NCBI GenBank assembly: GCA_900539855.1
Contig: UQDO01000030.1
Location: forward strand, 1 to 28,076
Length of the DNA: 28,076 bases
Origin: an uncultured Oscillospiraceae bacterium
Lineage (GTDB): Bacteria; Bacillota; Clostridia; Oscillospirales; Acutalibacteraceae
Direction: 5' to 3'
Numbering within the stretch: position 1 is the stretch's first letter; each line of letters starts with the position of its first letter. Below the pieces are notes generated by a model. That model had not been told where the DNA came from. It did not search any database and saw nothing but the letters and a program-made list of their open reading frames with translations. Of this stretch, positions 1 to 8,252 are shown piece after piece. The translations under genes were made by a program, and so were the position numbers.

Positions 1-86
1 TATTTGGAAGTTAACTTCTCTTTTTATTGGGTCACATCATTTTAACACATACAATTTTTAACAATTCGCTTTAGCAAATTATCACA

Positions 87-1157
87 TCACAGGATTATAA
101 GATCTTTTCTGCTGTTTGTGAGGACCTTGCAGCCGTCCTTTACAGCCACTACCATATCCTCTATTCTTACTCCGAATTTGTTTTCGAGATATATTCCCGG
201 CTCGACCGTCATAACGGTTCCTTCCTTCAGAACGGTGTCACACCTCGTGTTGAAAAGCGGCTTTTCGTGTATCTCCACACCTACGCTGTGACCCAGTCCG
301 TGACCGAAACAGCCCTCATATCCGGCGCCGTAAATTATATCACGCGCAATTTTGTCGATATCGCGGCAGACGACGCCGGGCTTTACCGCGTCTATAGCGG
401 CAAGCTGGGCTTTGAGCACCGTATCATACACGCTTCTTTGCTCTTCGCTTATATTTCCTACGGCAACGGTACGGGTCATATCGGAATGATATCCGTTTAC
501 TATGGCGCCGAAGTCCATAGTGAGAAAATCGCCGTTTTCTATTTTTTTATCGGTAGGCACACCGTGCGGCAGCGAGGAATTCTTGCCCGACACGACTATG
601 AAATCGAACGAAACGCCCTCTGAGCCCATGCGGCGCATATAAAATTCCATATCGAGCATAACGTCGCGCTCGGTCCTGCCGGCGCTTATGCGTTCGATTA
701 TGTATGTAAATGTATCGTCGGTCATTTTCTGAGCCGCCTTTATAGCATTTATCTCATCCTCGTTTTTTACGCTGCGCATATCGCGGAGCGCTTTGTCAAA
801 CCTGTCGCTGTCAGACACCTGTACGGGTGCTACTGCAGCCTTCAGATCGTCAAAGAATCTGACCGAGGTGCTCTCGCTTTCAACAAACAGGCGGTCGATG
901 CCGTTTTCACGGCAAAGCTCGTTTATCTCGGCAAGCGGAGAAGTTGACAGCCTTACCTCGCAGGTATCGACGATCTCCTTTGCTTTTTCTACATATCTGA
1001 AATCTATGAGAAAATACGCCTTTTCATTTGTGATGAACACATATCCGTCGCTTGTCTCAAAGCCGGTAAGATAAAATCTGTTCGGTATGCTTGCGACAAG
1101 CAGAGCACTTCCCTTTTCAAGTTCTCTTTTGATGTTTTCTACACCGTTTCTTTTCAT
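87..1157 (-). CDS. Xaa-Pro aminopeptidase / M24 family metallopeptidase
   Basis: A cytosolic two-metal aminopeptidase of the M24 (pita-bread) family, expected to remove N-terminal residues before proline from short peptides. The 356 residues show an N-terminal creatinase-like domain (about 1-130) and a catalytic domain (about 135-356). The five expected metal ligands are visible: Asp215 (MDFG), Asp226 (HSDMTRT), His290 (GHGLGH), Glu319 (VEPGIY) and Glu333 (RIEDMV). Length is normal for the short bacterial PepP/PepQ-like proteins. The ATG follows AAAGGTGAT. It lies 18 bases downstream of the PepD gene on the same strand, so the two probably form one peptide-degradation transcript. The exact specificity (aminopeptidase P or prolidase) cannot be read from sequence. 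Confidence 0.93.
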   Translation of the reverse strand: MKRNGVENIKRELEKGSALLVASIPNRFYLTGFETSDGYVFITNEKAYFLIDFRYVEKAKEIVDTCEVRLSTSPLAEINELCRENGIDRLFVESESTSVRFFDDLKAAVAPVQVSDSDRFDKALRDMRSVKNEDEINAIKAAQKMTDDTFTYIIERISAGRTERDVMLDMEFYMRRMGSEGVSFDFIVVSGKNSSLPHGVPTDKKIENGDFLTMDFGAIVNGYHSDMTRTVAVGNISEEQRSVYDTVLKAQLAAIDAVKPGVVCRDIDKIARDIIYGAGYEGCFGHGLGHSVGVEIHEKPLFNTRCDTVLKEGTVMTVEPGIYLENKFGVRIEDMVVAVKDGCKVLTNSRKDLIIL

Positions 1158-1175
1158 TTTATATCACCTTTTTAA

Positions 1176-2582
1176 TCAAAGATTTTTAAGCACAGCCAAC
1201 AAATAATTATATGTACGCTCAACAGACGACACCGAAAGGCGCTCGCCCACTGTATGTATATCCCACATATCCGGTCCGGTGGAGACTGCGTCAAAATCAG
1301 GTATCTTGCCGCAGAAAAGTCCGCATTCAAGACCTGCATGGACCATTTCGACCGACGGTTCTTTGCCATACATTTCTTTATATACCGAAACCATTATTTC
1401 ACGCAGGCGCGATTTTTCACGGTATTCCCAAGCCGGATAGTGTCCTCTTGTGGATATTTCGGCGCCGACGTTTTCTGCCGCCTTCGAAAGTCTGTCAAGC
1501 AGCTTCTGCTTATCGGCGGCAACGCTGCTGCGTACCGAAAGCACAGCCTTTATATGGTCGCTTTCGGTCGCCAGTATTCCGAGGTTCTGCGAGCTTTGCA
1601 CAAGCCCGTTTATTTTATCGCTCATAGCCGTAACGCCCGATCTTACCGAGCTTATGAACCGCACAACGCGTTCGGTCGACGCTCTGTCAAGTCTGCGGTC
1701 TGACGCGGCATCGGTAACCGTTATTTTAAGACCGCTGTCGGTATGCATCGTGTTTGCCGCGGCAAATTCATCAACATATTTCCCGATATCTCCGGCACAG
1801 GCAACGACACATTCCGAAGCATTGGGTATAACGTTGTCCTTAAAGCCGCCCGATATCGACACCAGTTTGAAATCCACCGGCATACCTGCAAGCAGCGTGC
1901 CAAGCAGCATATCTGCGTTTTGTCTGCCCTTATTTATATCTATACCGGAGTGTCCTCCCAAAAGTCCGGATATGGCTATTTTTTTACACGGCAGCGTGTT
2001 TTGGACATATGTTACCGGTATATTTATATCAACCTTAGCGCCTCCGGCGCAGCCTACGGTCAGCACGCCCTCCTCGCCGGAATCAAGGTTTATAAAGGTC
2101 GAACCTTTGAGCTTTTTCACATCAAAGTCCTCGGCGCCGTACATACCGGTTTCCTCATCGGTTGTGAAAAGCGCTTCTATCGGCGGATGGCAGAGAGTAT
2201 CGTCCTCAAGCACCGCCATGATCATGGCGACGGCTATACCGTCGTCCGCTCCGAGCGTAGTTTTGTCCGCCGACAGCATATCGCCGTCAAGCCTCAGCTT
2301 CAACCCGTCTTTTTTGAAATCGATGTCACAGTCGGCTGTTTTTTCGCAGACCATATCAAGGTGACCCTGAAGCACCACGGTCGGATGCTCCTCATACCCC
2401 TTTGACGCCGGCTTGCGTATCAGAACATTGTTCGAGCCGTCCCTTTCACAATGAAGACCTAATCCTTTTGCAAAATCGATGCAGTAGCTGCTTATCGCAT
2501 CGGTGTTTCCTGAGCCGTGAGGTATCGAGCAGATATCCTCAAAGTGTTTGAAAACGCGCTGCGGTTTAAGTGTTTCAAGCAT
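1176..2582 (-). CDS. pepD: Aminoacyl-histidine dipeptidase (PepD, M20 family)
   Basis: A cytosolic zinc dipeptidase of the M20C family that hydrolyses dipeptides such as Xaa-His. The 468 residues match the usual PepD length. Metal and catalytic motifs are present in order: GHLDMV with His74, GADDGI with Asp113, the DEE segment with Glu143 and Glu144, NLDSGEEG with Asp167, and a C-terminal WDIHTVGE. The GGHSGIDINKGRQNA segment is typical of the lid/dimerisation domain. The ATG is preceded by AAGGAGG at 9-10 bases, which fixes the start. It is the first gene of a two-gene unit with the Xaa-Pro peptidase and is divergent from the MATE exporter. Confidence 0.93.
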   Translation of the reverse strand: MLETLKPQRVFKHFEDICSIPHGSGNTDAISSYCIDFAKGLGLHCERDGSNNVLIRKPASKGYEEHPTVVLQGHLDMVCEKTADCDIDFKKDGLKLRLDGDMLSADKTTLGADDGIAVAMIMAVLEDDTLCHPPIEALFTTDEETGMYGAEDFDVKKLKGSTFINLDSGEEGVLTVGCAGGAKVDINIPVTYVQNTLPCKKIAISGLLGGHSGIDINKGRQNADMLLGTLLAGMPVDFKLVSISGGFKDNVIPNASECVVACAGDIGKYVDEFAAANTMHTDSGLKITVTDAASDRRLDRASTERVVRFISSVRSGVTAMSDKINGLVQSSQNLGILATESDHIKAVLSVRSSVAADKQKLLDRLSKAAENVGAEISTRGHYPAWEYREKSRLREIMVSVYKEMYGKEPSVEMVHAGLECGLFCGKIPDFDAVSTGPDMWDIHTVGERLSVSSVERTYNYLLAVLKNL

Positions 2583-2631
2583 TTATGATCCTCCTTCAAT
2601 TAAGCATTCAGGTTCTGCGGTTTTAATGTAT

Positions 2632-2660
2632 ATTATATCAAAAGAATATCGATAATACAA
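2632..2660 (-). promoter_or_regulatory. Putative sigma-A promoter of the peptidase unit
   Basis: Read on the minus strand, a perfect TATAAT (2632-2637) lies 17 bases from TTGTAT (2655-2660), about 50 bases upstream of the pepD start. The -35 matches consensus at only three positions, so the call rests mainly on the -10 and the spacing. Confidence 0.5.
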
Positions 2661-2734
2661 TACCATTTTAATCTGTTGATGCATCGTTTTTCATATTCGG
2701 TAATATTTTAAACACCGATATTAAAAAAACGTAC

Positions 2735-2763
2735 TTTAAAAAGGCGGATACATACTGTATAAT
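2735..2763 (+). promoter_or_regulatory. Putative sigma-A promoter of the MATE gene
   Basis: TTTAAA (2735-2740) and a perfect TATAAT (2758-2763) are separated by 17 bases and lie about 30 bases upstream of the predicted TTG start. Confidence 0.55.
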
Positions 2764-2795
2764 AACCTCACGACATAAACGGCGGTGATGCTATT

Positions 2796-4289
2796 TTGAA
2801 TAGAACTCTTAAATCCGGCGGTATACTGAACCGGCTCGCAAAGCCTGTCGACCTTATAAACGGCACGCCGTGGAGGTCGATACTGATATACGCCGTTCCC
2901 ATAATGCTTTCGTATCTTTTGCAGCAGATATATATACTTACCGACTCGATAATCTGTGGACAGGTGCTGACCTCGGGTGAGGTCGCCGGAATAAACGACA
3001 CTTTTGCGCTGACCTTTATATTTTTGCAGTTTGCATTCGGCTGCACGGCAGGCTTCAGCGTTGTTACCGCAAAATGCGTCGGCTGCAAGGACTCCCAAGG
3101 AACACGCCGGTCATTTACGGCGCAGGTCTGCCTTTCGGCGGTGATATCGGCGGTACTGACCGCCTTGTCGCTGCTGCTTTTGCCGTGGATGCTTGGCGTT
3201 ATCAATGTCACGCCCGAAAATGCGGAGGTCTATAACGCAGCATACGTCTATTGCTTTGTGATATTCATAGGTATTTTCGCGCAGATGGGCTACAACTTCG
3301 TCTGCGGAATACTCAGAGCATACGGCGACTCGGTCACACCGCTCATATTCCTTGTAATATCGACTGTGCTCAATGTTGCGCTTGACATAGTTTTCCTGGT
3401 TCCGCTTTCAATGGGACCTGCCGGTGCCGCGATAGCAACCGTGCTGGCACAGTTTTTAAGCTTTATCGGCTGCTGCGCCTACATGTTTTCAAAATATAAG
3501 GAGCTGCGTCCGCAAAAGGATGACTGGAAGTTTCGGTTCAATGATCTGGCGGTGCATCTCAAAAACGGTCTGCCGCTCGGATTTCAGTTTTCGATACTTG
3601 CGATAGGCATTATCGTGATGCAGGGTGCGGTCGTGAAATTCGACCTTGGCTCCGACGGAATAATGGCGGCAATGACGCCGGCACAGAACGGGTTCGGAGC
3701 CGCAAACAAACTAATAAACTTCCTAATGGCGTTTTTTAACGGACTTGCCTCCGCAATACTCGGCTTCAACGCTCAGAATTTTGGCGGCAAGCGTTACGAC
3801 AGGGTCAAAAAAGGCACGCTCCACACCCTTATAATAATGCTTGTTATATACGCTGTCTGTCTTACTGCCGGACTGCTGCTCGGCATAGGCGGCAGATATC
3901 AGTATATATTCATGAGTGCGGACAAGGTCACCGCCGAGTCGATACGGTTCGGAGGTACATACCTTGTTATAGATATGACACTGTACTTCATACTCGGCTT
4001 TCTTATAGTAACAAGAAGTGCCGTTCAGGGCATTTTCAAACCGTCATATGCGCTTGCCGCAGGCATTGCCGAGCTGGTCGCCAGAACTCTGATATGCATC
4101 ATAATGCCGCCGCTTATAAACGGCGGAGCTATTGATAAAAATGCCTCGGTCGCGGCATTCGCGGCGCTGTGCTTCGGTGATCCCGGCGCATGGATCGCCG
4201 CGTCACTGGTACTGCTTTATCCGTTATTCAGATATATCATAAAGTGCAGATATAAAAACGATGTTATAAAGACAGCACCGGCGGAATGA
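2796..4289 (+). CDS. MATE family multidrug/toxin efflux transporter
   Basis: A polytopic inner-membrane exporter of the MATE family (NorM/DinF-like), expected to extrude drugs or metabolites using an ion gradient. The 497 residues are largely hydrophobic, consistent with 12 helices in two six-helix bundles. The first bundle opens with PWRSILIYAVPIMLSYLLQQ, a typical MATE helix-1 signature, and the second with GLPLGFQFSILAIG. The reading frame has no ATG nearby: translation most likely begins at TTG 2796, preceded by GGCGGTGAT (2781-2789). The out-of-frame ATG at 2788 belongs to this Shine-Dalgarno region. The gene stands alone, divergent from pepD, and its stop codon lies inside a strong hairpin. 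The substrate is not predictable. Confidence 0.92.
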   Translation: MNRTLKSGGILNRLAKPVDLINGTPWRSILIYAVPIMLSYLLQQIYILTDSIICGQVLTSGEVAGINDTFALTFIFLQFAFGCTAGFSVVTAKCVGCKDSQGTRRSFTAQVCLSAVISAVLTALSLLLLPWMLGVINVTPENAEVYNAAYVYCFVIFIGIFAQMGYNFVCGILRAYGDSVTPLIFLVISTVLNVALDIVFLVPLSMGPAGAAIATVLAQFLSFIGCCAYMFSKYKELRPQKDDWKFRFNDLAVHLKNGLPLGFQFSILAIGIIVMQGAVVKFDLGSDGIMAAMTPAQNGFGAANKLINFLMAFFNGLASAILGFNAQNFGGKRYDRVKKGTLHTLIIMLVIYAVCLTAGLLLGIGGRYQYIFMSADKVTAESIRFGGTYLVIDMTLYFILGFLIVTRSAVQGIFKPSYALAAGIAELVARTLICIIMPPLINGGAIDKNASVAAFAALCFGDPGAWIAASLVLLYPLFRYIIKCRYKNDVIKTAPAE

Positions 4290-4306
4290 CCGCCGGTGCT
4301 GTCTTT
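4268..4306 (+). terminator. Intrinsic terminator overlapping the MATE stop codon
   Basis: A perfect 17-bp stem (4268-4284 with 4290-4306) encloses a 5-base loop that carries the TGA stop of the MATE gene. The stem is GC-rich at the top and ends in TTTATGTTT. It separates the MATE gene from the convergent minus-strand GNAT gene and may act in both directions. Confidence 0.85.
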
Positions 4307-4351
4307 ATGTTTAGCCGACAAGAGTAATTATCCTGCCCGATATGACCCGGC

Positions 4352-4897
4352 TCACAGCTCCAGTCTCATATACACAAGCTCGGTATACCCGGATATTCTT
4401 GAATTAAAGCCCCTCGGATTTCTGCCGAATTCTTCAAAGCCGAGGCTTTTATACAGTGCGGCCGCCGAGGCGTTGTCCGCCACAACATCAAGCTCAAGCT
4501 GCGTATAGCCGGCTTTCTTCGCACATTCAATGCATGCGGCAGTCAGCGCTTTACCGATGCCGAGACCCCAATAGCTTTTTAGTATTGCTACGCCGAATTC
4601 CGCTCTGTGTCTTAATTTAAAGCAGCTTCCCTTCGGCTCTATCCCTGCCGTTCCGGCAATTTTACCGTCCACGACGGCGGCTATTTCAATGCTGTTTTCA
4701 CTTTCCGCCTTTTCCTTTAAAAACTCGCTTTCATTTTCGGCTGTAAATGTGTTTTCGTCAACGTATGTAAGCAGATGATCGGTCTCCTCATGCGTTTTTA
4801 AAAAGGCGTCGAGGACCTCCGCCCCGTCGGCTGCGTCGGCGCTTTTAAGCAGACATTTTTCACCGTTTTTTAATATCACCGTTTTATTGTATTTCAC
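4352..4897 (-). CDS. GNAT family N-acetyltransferase
   Basis: A 181-residue cytosolic GNAT-fold acetyltransferase. The acetyl-CoA binding segment is seen at GLGIGKALTAACIECAKKAG (roughly residues 128-147), preceded by the beta-4 strand with FGVAILKSYW and followed by LELDVVADNASAAALYKSLGF, which is motif B with the usual N-x-xA-xxLY-xx-GF pattern. It begins 10 bases after the ABC permease stop, so it is probably the third gene of that unit. The Shine-Dalgarno is weak (AAAAAGTGA). The substrate cannot be told; the closest pattern is to RimI/RimL-like or drug acetyltransferases. Confidence 0.9.
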   Translation of the reverse strand: MKYNKTVILKNGEKCLLKSADAADGAEVLDAFLKTHEETDHLLTYVDENTFTAENESEFLKEKAESENSIEIAAVVDGKIAGTAGIEPKGSCFKLRHRAEFGVAILKSYWGLGIGKALTAACIECAKKAGYTQLELDVVADNASAAALYKSLGFEEFGRNPRGFNSRISGYTELVYMRLEL

Positions 4898-4907
4898 TTT
4901 TTATACA

Positions 4908-5639
4908 CTAACCTTTTCTCATTGTTCTTAAAAACATTAGTATTGCCGCTGCAAATAAAAGCAGGCAGTAACCTGTTACCCACCAGATGTGAGGGAAGAA
5001 GCCTGCCATATCGCAGCGCAGCGCCGCTCTTTCAAGCTCGACCGCATGCACAAACGGCAGCATATATGCTATTTTTTTGAATGCTCCGCCGACAAGTTCC
5101 AGATCGAACCAGACTCCTGACAGCCACGCCGTAAGATTTGTAAGCAGTGCGCCGCATATTCCGCCGACCTGCTTGACGCTTAAAAAGCTGCCGAAGAAAA
5201 GACCGAGGGCAATAAATATCAGCGACACAGGTATACCTGCCAGCAGCGCGTACAATATACCGACCGTAACCTTCAGTCCCAGTATAACAGCCACGGCATA
5301 GCAGCAGACTCCCTGTAAAACGGCTATGGGGAATATCGGCAGCGTATAGCCGATCATAAAATCAACACTTGTAAGCGGCGTAGTCAGCAGCCTGCTCATA
5401 AAGGAGCTTTCCCTGTCCTTGGCTATAAGGGTGGCTGAAAACAAGGTCATAAAAGCCAGACCGAACACCGCGATGCCCGGCGCAAGGCTTTCTATCTCAA
5501 AAAGGCTTACCGGAACGTTTGCCTGTATAGCAGAAAGCAGAAGCAGCAGGACTATCGGAAATCCCAATCCGAATGTGACGGACAAAGGGTCTCTTATTAT
5601 CTCCTTAGCGGTCCTGACGCCAAAAGCCGCACACCTCAT
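4908..5639 (-). CDS. ABC-2 type exporter permease
   Basis: A 243-residue integral membrane subunit of an ABC-2 exporter. Six hydrophobic segments can be traced, beginning with FGLGFPIVLLLLLSA and ending with YCLLLFAAAILMF. The cytosolic segment after the second helix has SRLLTTPLTSVDFMIGYTLP, which resembles the coupling region (xRLLxTP) of daunorubicin/linearmycin-type permeases. Its ATG overlaps the ATPase stop by one base (TAATG), so translation is coupled. It is shorter than full ABC-2 permeases with a large extracellular domain and would work as a dimer with the adjacent ATPase. The substrate is unknown. Confidence 0.9.
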   Translation of the reverse strand: MRCAAFGVRTAKEIIRDPLSVTFGLGFPIVLLLLLSAIQANVPVSLFEIESLAPGIAVFGLAFMTLFSATLIAKDRESSFMSRLLTTPLTSVDFMIGYTLPIFPIAVLQGVCCYAVAVILGLKVTVGILYALLAGIPVSLIFIALGLFFGSFLSVKQVGGICGALLTNLTAWLSGVWFDLELVGGAFKKIAYMLPFVHAVELERAALRCDMAGFFPHIWWVTGYCLLLFAAAILMFLRTMRKG

Positions 5640-6367
5640 TATGCCCTGCCCCCTTTAACTATCGCAACAAACGCGTCCTCGAATTTTTCCTTACCTGCCG
5701 CAGCTTTGAGTTCCTCAGCGGTTCCTGTGATAAGCAGCCTGCCGTCACGCATTATTCCTATCCTGTCGGAAAGCGACTCCGCCTCCTCCATATAATGCGT
5801 TGTAAGTATCACGGTCACCTTTCCTTTTAACTCCTTCAATATATCCCAGAGGTCGCTCCTCGCTATTACATCAAGCCCCAATGTCGGCTCGTCAAGAAAC
5901 AGTATCCGAGGCTCGCTTATCAGCGCCATGGCGATGCTCAGTCTCCTCTGCCATCCGCCCGACAGCTTGCCTGCCTTTTTGCCGGACACTGCGCCAAGAC
6001 CGAACAGTTCGGTCATTTCACGCACCTTTGCAGCCGTTTTATCGCTTTTAAATCCGTGCACACCACACATTAATTTTAGGTTCTCACAAACGGTAAGTGC
6101 CGGTGCAACCGCCGTTTCCTGAGGAGACAGGCTTATTATTTCCTTTACCTTTTGCGGTTCCTTTACAATGCTTCTGCCGCCTATTATCGCGTCGCCCGAT
6201 GTCGGCTTCAAAAGGCAGGCAAGCATTTTAACGGTGGTGGTCTTTCCGGCTCCGTTTACGCCGAGCAGTGAAAAAAGCTCCCCTTTCCTTACCGAAAGGG
6301 ACAACTCATCGACTGCGGTCAGATCCTTATATTTTTTAGTAAGCCTGTCGGTCACAATAGCCGCCAT
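5639..6367 (-). CDS. ABC exporter ATP-binding protein
   Basis: A 242-residue nucleotide-binding subunit pairing with the downstream permease. It has all ABC motifs: Walker A GVNGAGKTTT (about residues 36-45), a Q-loop in SPQETAV, signature LSGGWQRR, Walker B ILFLDEP followed by the D-loop TLGLD, and the switch histidine in TTHYMEE. The ATG follows AAAGGTGATG and overlaps by one base the stop of the TetR-like fragment upstream (TAATG), the same coupling as at its own 3' end. This architecture shows the unit was once TetR - ATPase - permease - GNAT. With most of the TetR gene and its promoter lost, present control of the unit is unclear. Confidence 0.93.
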   Translation of the reverse strand: MAAIVTDRLTKKYKDLTAVDELSLSVRKGELFSLLGVNGAGKTTTVKMLACLLKPTSGDAIIGGRSIVKEPQKVKEIISLSPQETAVAPALTVCENLKLMCGVHGFKSDKTAAKVREMTELFGLGAVSGKKAGKLSGGWQRRLSIAMALISEPRILFLDEPTLGLDVIARSDLWDILKELKGKVTVILTTHYMEEAESLSDRIGIMRDGRLLITGTAEELKAAAGKEKFEDAFVAIVKGGRA

Positions 6368-6516
6368 TACTTTTCATCACCTTTAACAGAATTATTGAAC
6401 CGGCATTTTATGCCTTCATATGCGTCGGTCAGAACATCACTTGCAAATTGTTCATCCCAATCAAGATATGACGTTGCTATCATGGCCGCGATACCGTGGA
6501 CATATATCCACATTTC
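6367..6516 (-). pseudogene. C-terminal stump of a TetR family regulator
   Basis: Only about the last 50 codons remain of a TetR/AcrR-type repressor. The recognisable piece starts near WIYVHGIAAMIATSYLDW and runs to the stop, matching the C-terminal ligand-binding helices of TetR proteins encoded beside ABC-2 exporters. The DNA-binding N-terminus is absent. Homology breaks off at about 6510-6520, where IS3 transposase coding begins on the opposite strand. The residues encoded further upstream (before about 6516) are antisense to the transposase and are not TetR sequence. The stop codon overlaps the ATPase start, which proves its original operon position. Confidence 0.75.
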
Positions 6517-6670
6517 AAGGTGGAACCTGTAACACGCTGAATACCAACGATTACTTGCTGAACATAACATTATTCAAAGTATGTCCCGTAAAGGTAATTG
6601 TATGGATAACGGTGCTATGAAAATTTTCTTTGGCAGACTTAAAGTTGAAATGTTCTACGGTGAAAAATTT
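6512..6670 (+). mobile_element. IS3-family transposase (OrfB) remnant
   Basis: The plus strand encodes YQRLLAEHNIIQSMSRKGNC followed by MDNGAMKIFFGRLKVEMFYG (about 6542-6661), the hallmark block of the DDE integrase catalytic core of IS3/IS150 elements, including the DN...FF..LK..M segment. In the same frame, W and H residues upstream (6521-6535) fit the GW-x-Y-x-H block, but an in-frame TAA lies at 6530-6532 where Gln is usual. Similarity ends abruptly after GEKF, so both the N-terminus and the C-terminus are gone. No terminal inverted repeat was found. It is non-functional and sits exactly where the TetR gene is truncated. Confidence 0.85.
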
Positions 6671-6723
6671 GGGATAGAGCCATCATTGTTATTTTGCTCA
6701 TTTCCAATACTCCTTGCCGATTT

Positions 6724-8115
6724 TCACTCATACATATCTTGTAGTGTAATAAGCTTCACTTCGCCTTTATTGCCGAGCGACTGCAGCCCTTTGGTAAAGC
6801 CGCTCTTTGAAAAGATATAGTAGTGATATTTCTCGCCTTTTCCGAAAACCTCGGCATAGTGCTTCAAAAGCTCAAACTCGTCTATGCCGATAGGTTCATT
6901 GCGATATTTGCAGGAACCGATAATATATTCTTTTCCCTCAACCGGCGTGCCAACAATATCAATCTGAACTTCTTTTTTCTCCTTTGCGTCGTTCCCCCAC
7001 CATTGACCGATATCCGAGAGTATGATCGGGAGATCCTCAGCATAGAGAAACAGATATTCCTTGCACATCTGCTCATAAACGAGCCCCATATAGTCTGAGA
7101 AATGCCGCTTGATCACGCTGTCATAAATTTTGTCGGTACGACCTGCCGTAATCGCCGAGGCATTCTGCGGCACGAACCGATACCAAAAACGAAAGAAATT
7201 ATCTCCGATTGCATAAACGGTTTTCCTTCCTGCCTTTTCGGTGATCGGTGTCTCCTTTTTTAAGATTCCGAGGTCAAGCAGAACTTTAAGATATTTAGCG
7301 CAAAAAGCCGATTCCAAACCGACCTTGGTTGCGATTTCATTTGCTTTGGACGCCCCGCCGGCAATTGCCGTAATCACAGAATTATAAATTGCCGGCTCAC
7401 GAAGCTCCTGCTTCAAAAGATTTTCCGGCTCCTCATAAAGATAACTGGAAGTATTAAAGAGATTTTCTTTCAGCGCTGCGTCGACATCGCCCTCAACATC
7501 CAGCTTATTGATATAATGCGGAATACCGCCCGTAATGCCGTAAATAAGCGCCTGATCCTCATTCGTAAGATTAGAATTAAAAACCGTCATTTCCTTATAG
7601 GTCAGCGCCTGAATCTTATATTGTCCGGTTCGTCTGCCATACAACGGACTTTCATATCCAAGCACCTGATACTCCATAAAGCTCATGGGAGAGCCGCAAA
7701 GAATAAGAAACAGGTTGCTGTTTGTCCAGGTATGGTCGATAATATGCTGCAAGCGGGATGAAATCGATTTATTCGCTCTTGCAAGATACGGATACTCATC
7801 AATGACGAATACCAGTCTTTCAGTTTCAGCCATATGTGTGATCTCAGCAAATGCCGCATCAAAGCTCGGATACACAGGGGCAGTTTCCGCACCCGGATGC
7901 TCCTTTTCATAAATCGCTTTGGAAAGCGCCTCAAGATTTTCTTGGGATGTTGCATTCAATGCCGAAAAGAACACCGTAGGCTTATCTTTGCAGAATTCAT
8001 TAATCAATGCCGTTTTACCGACACGGCGCCGGCCGTAAACAACAAGGCATTCAAATCCACTCCTTGTATACCGCTTATTCATATCGCCGAGTTCTTTTTC
8101 TCTGCAATAAAACAT
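6724..8115 (-). CDS. AAA ATPase of the DUF234 family
   Basis: A 463-residue protein of the archaeal-type ATPase/DUF234 family that is widespread in gut Clostridia. Walker A is GRRRVGKT (residues 28-35) and Walker B LVFVIDE (101-107). A sensor-like NLFLILCGS follows, then a winged-helix region (around 255-310, with KANEIATKVGLE), and a C-terminal DUF234 domain with a PD-(D/E)xK-nuclease-like pattern: EVQIDIVG, then IIGSCKYR. The biological role of the family is not established. The gene is complete, monocistronic and has a consensus promoter with two tandem palindromes, in contrast to the broken genes on both sides. The ATG follows AGGTG. Its isolated position in decayed DNA suggests a mobile, selfish or defence-type module; that is inference. 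Confidence 0.88.
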   Translation of the reverse strand: MFYCREKELGDMNKRYTRSGFECLVVYGRRRVGKTALINEFCKDKPTVFFSALNATSQENLEALSKAIYEKEHPGAETAPVYPSFDAAFAEITHMAETERLVFVIDEYPYLARANKSISSRLQHIIDHTWTNSNLFLILCGSPMSFMEYQVLGYESPLYGRRTGQYKIQALTYKEMTVFNSNLTNEDQALIYGITGGIPHYINKLDVEGDVDAALKENLFNTSSYLYEEPENLLKQELREPAIYNSVITAIAGGASKANEIATKVGLESAFCAKYLKVLLDLGILKKETPITEKAGRKTVYAIGDNFFRFWYRFVPQNASAITAGRTDKIYDSVIKRHFSDYMGLVYEQMCKEYLFLYAEDLPIILSDIGQWWGNDAKEKKEVQIDIVGTPVEGKEYIIGSCKYRNEPIGIDEFELLKHYAEVFGKGEKYHYYIFSKSGFTKGLQSLGNKGEVKLITLQDMYE

Positions 8116-8132
8116 AAAAGCACCTATTTATA

Positions 8133-8159
8133 AACTTATGAGTTACTAACTTACGAGTT
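8133..8159 (-). promoter_or_regulatory. Two tandem palindromic operators at the ATPase transcription start
   Basis: On the plus strand AACTTATGAGTT (8133-8144) is repeated as AACTTACGAGTT (8148-8159). Each copy is itself an inverted repeat AACT-N4-AGTT. They lie immediately downstream of the -10, covering the expected +1, with a centre-to-centre distance of 15 bases. This is the layout of a repressor site, possibly autoregulatory. Confidence 0.65.
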
Positions 8160-8160
8160 T

Positions 8161-8189
8161 ATTATACATTTCTTTTTGGGGATTGTCAA
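8161..8189 (-). promoter_or_regulatory. Consensus sigma-A promoter of the DUF234 ATPase
   Basis: On the minus strand a perfect TTGACA (8184-8189), a 17-base spacer and a perfect TATAAT (8161-8166) precede the ATPase ATG by about 45 bases. Confidence 0.9.
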
Positions 8190-8252
8190 GAGGATATGCT
8201 GTAAAACTTTTATGTTTAAATATGAGAAAGCGCCGCCGAAGCGACGCCTTCT

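Noticed and set aside
7..18. 12-bp perfect palindrome GAAGTTAACTTC at the left edge
   Set aside because: The neighbouring gene lies outside the window and no promoter element accompanies it, so no role can be assigned.
1211..2405. Long plus-strand ORFs antisense to pepD (up to 304 codons)
   Set aside because: They mirror the codon bias of the minus-strand peptidase, have low-complexity Ser/Pro composition and no ribosome binding sites.
6420..6820. Separate small plus-strand genes around the IS3 remnant
   Set aside because: They are only frame fragments of the transposase scrap and of sequence antisense to neighbouring genes.
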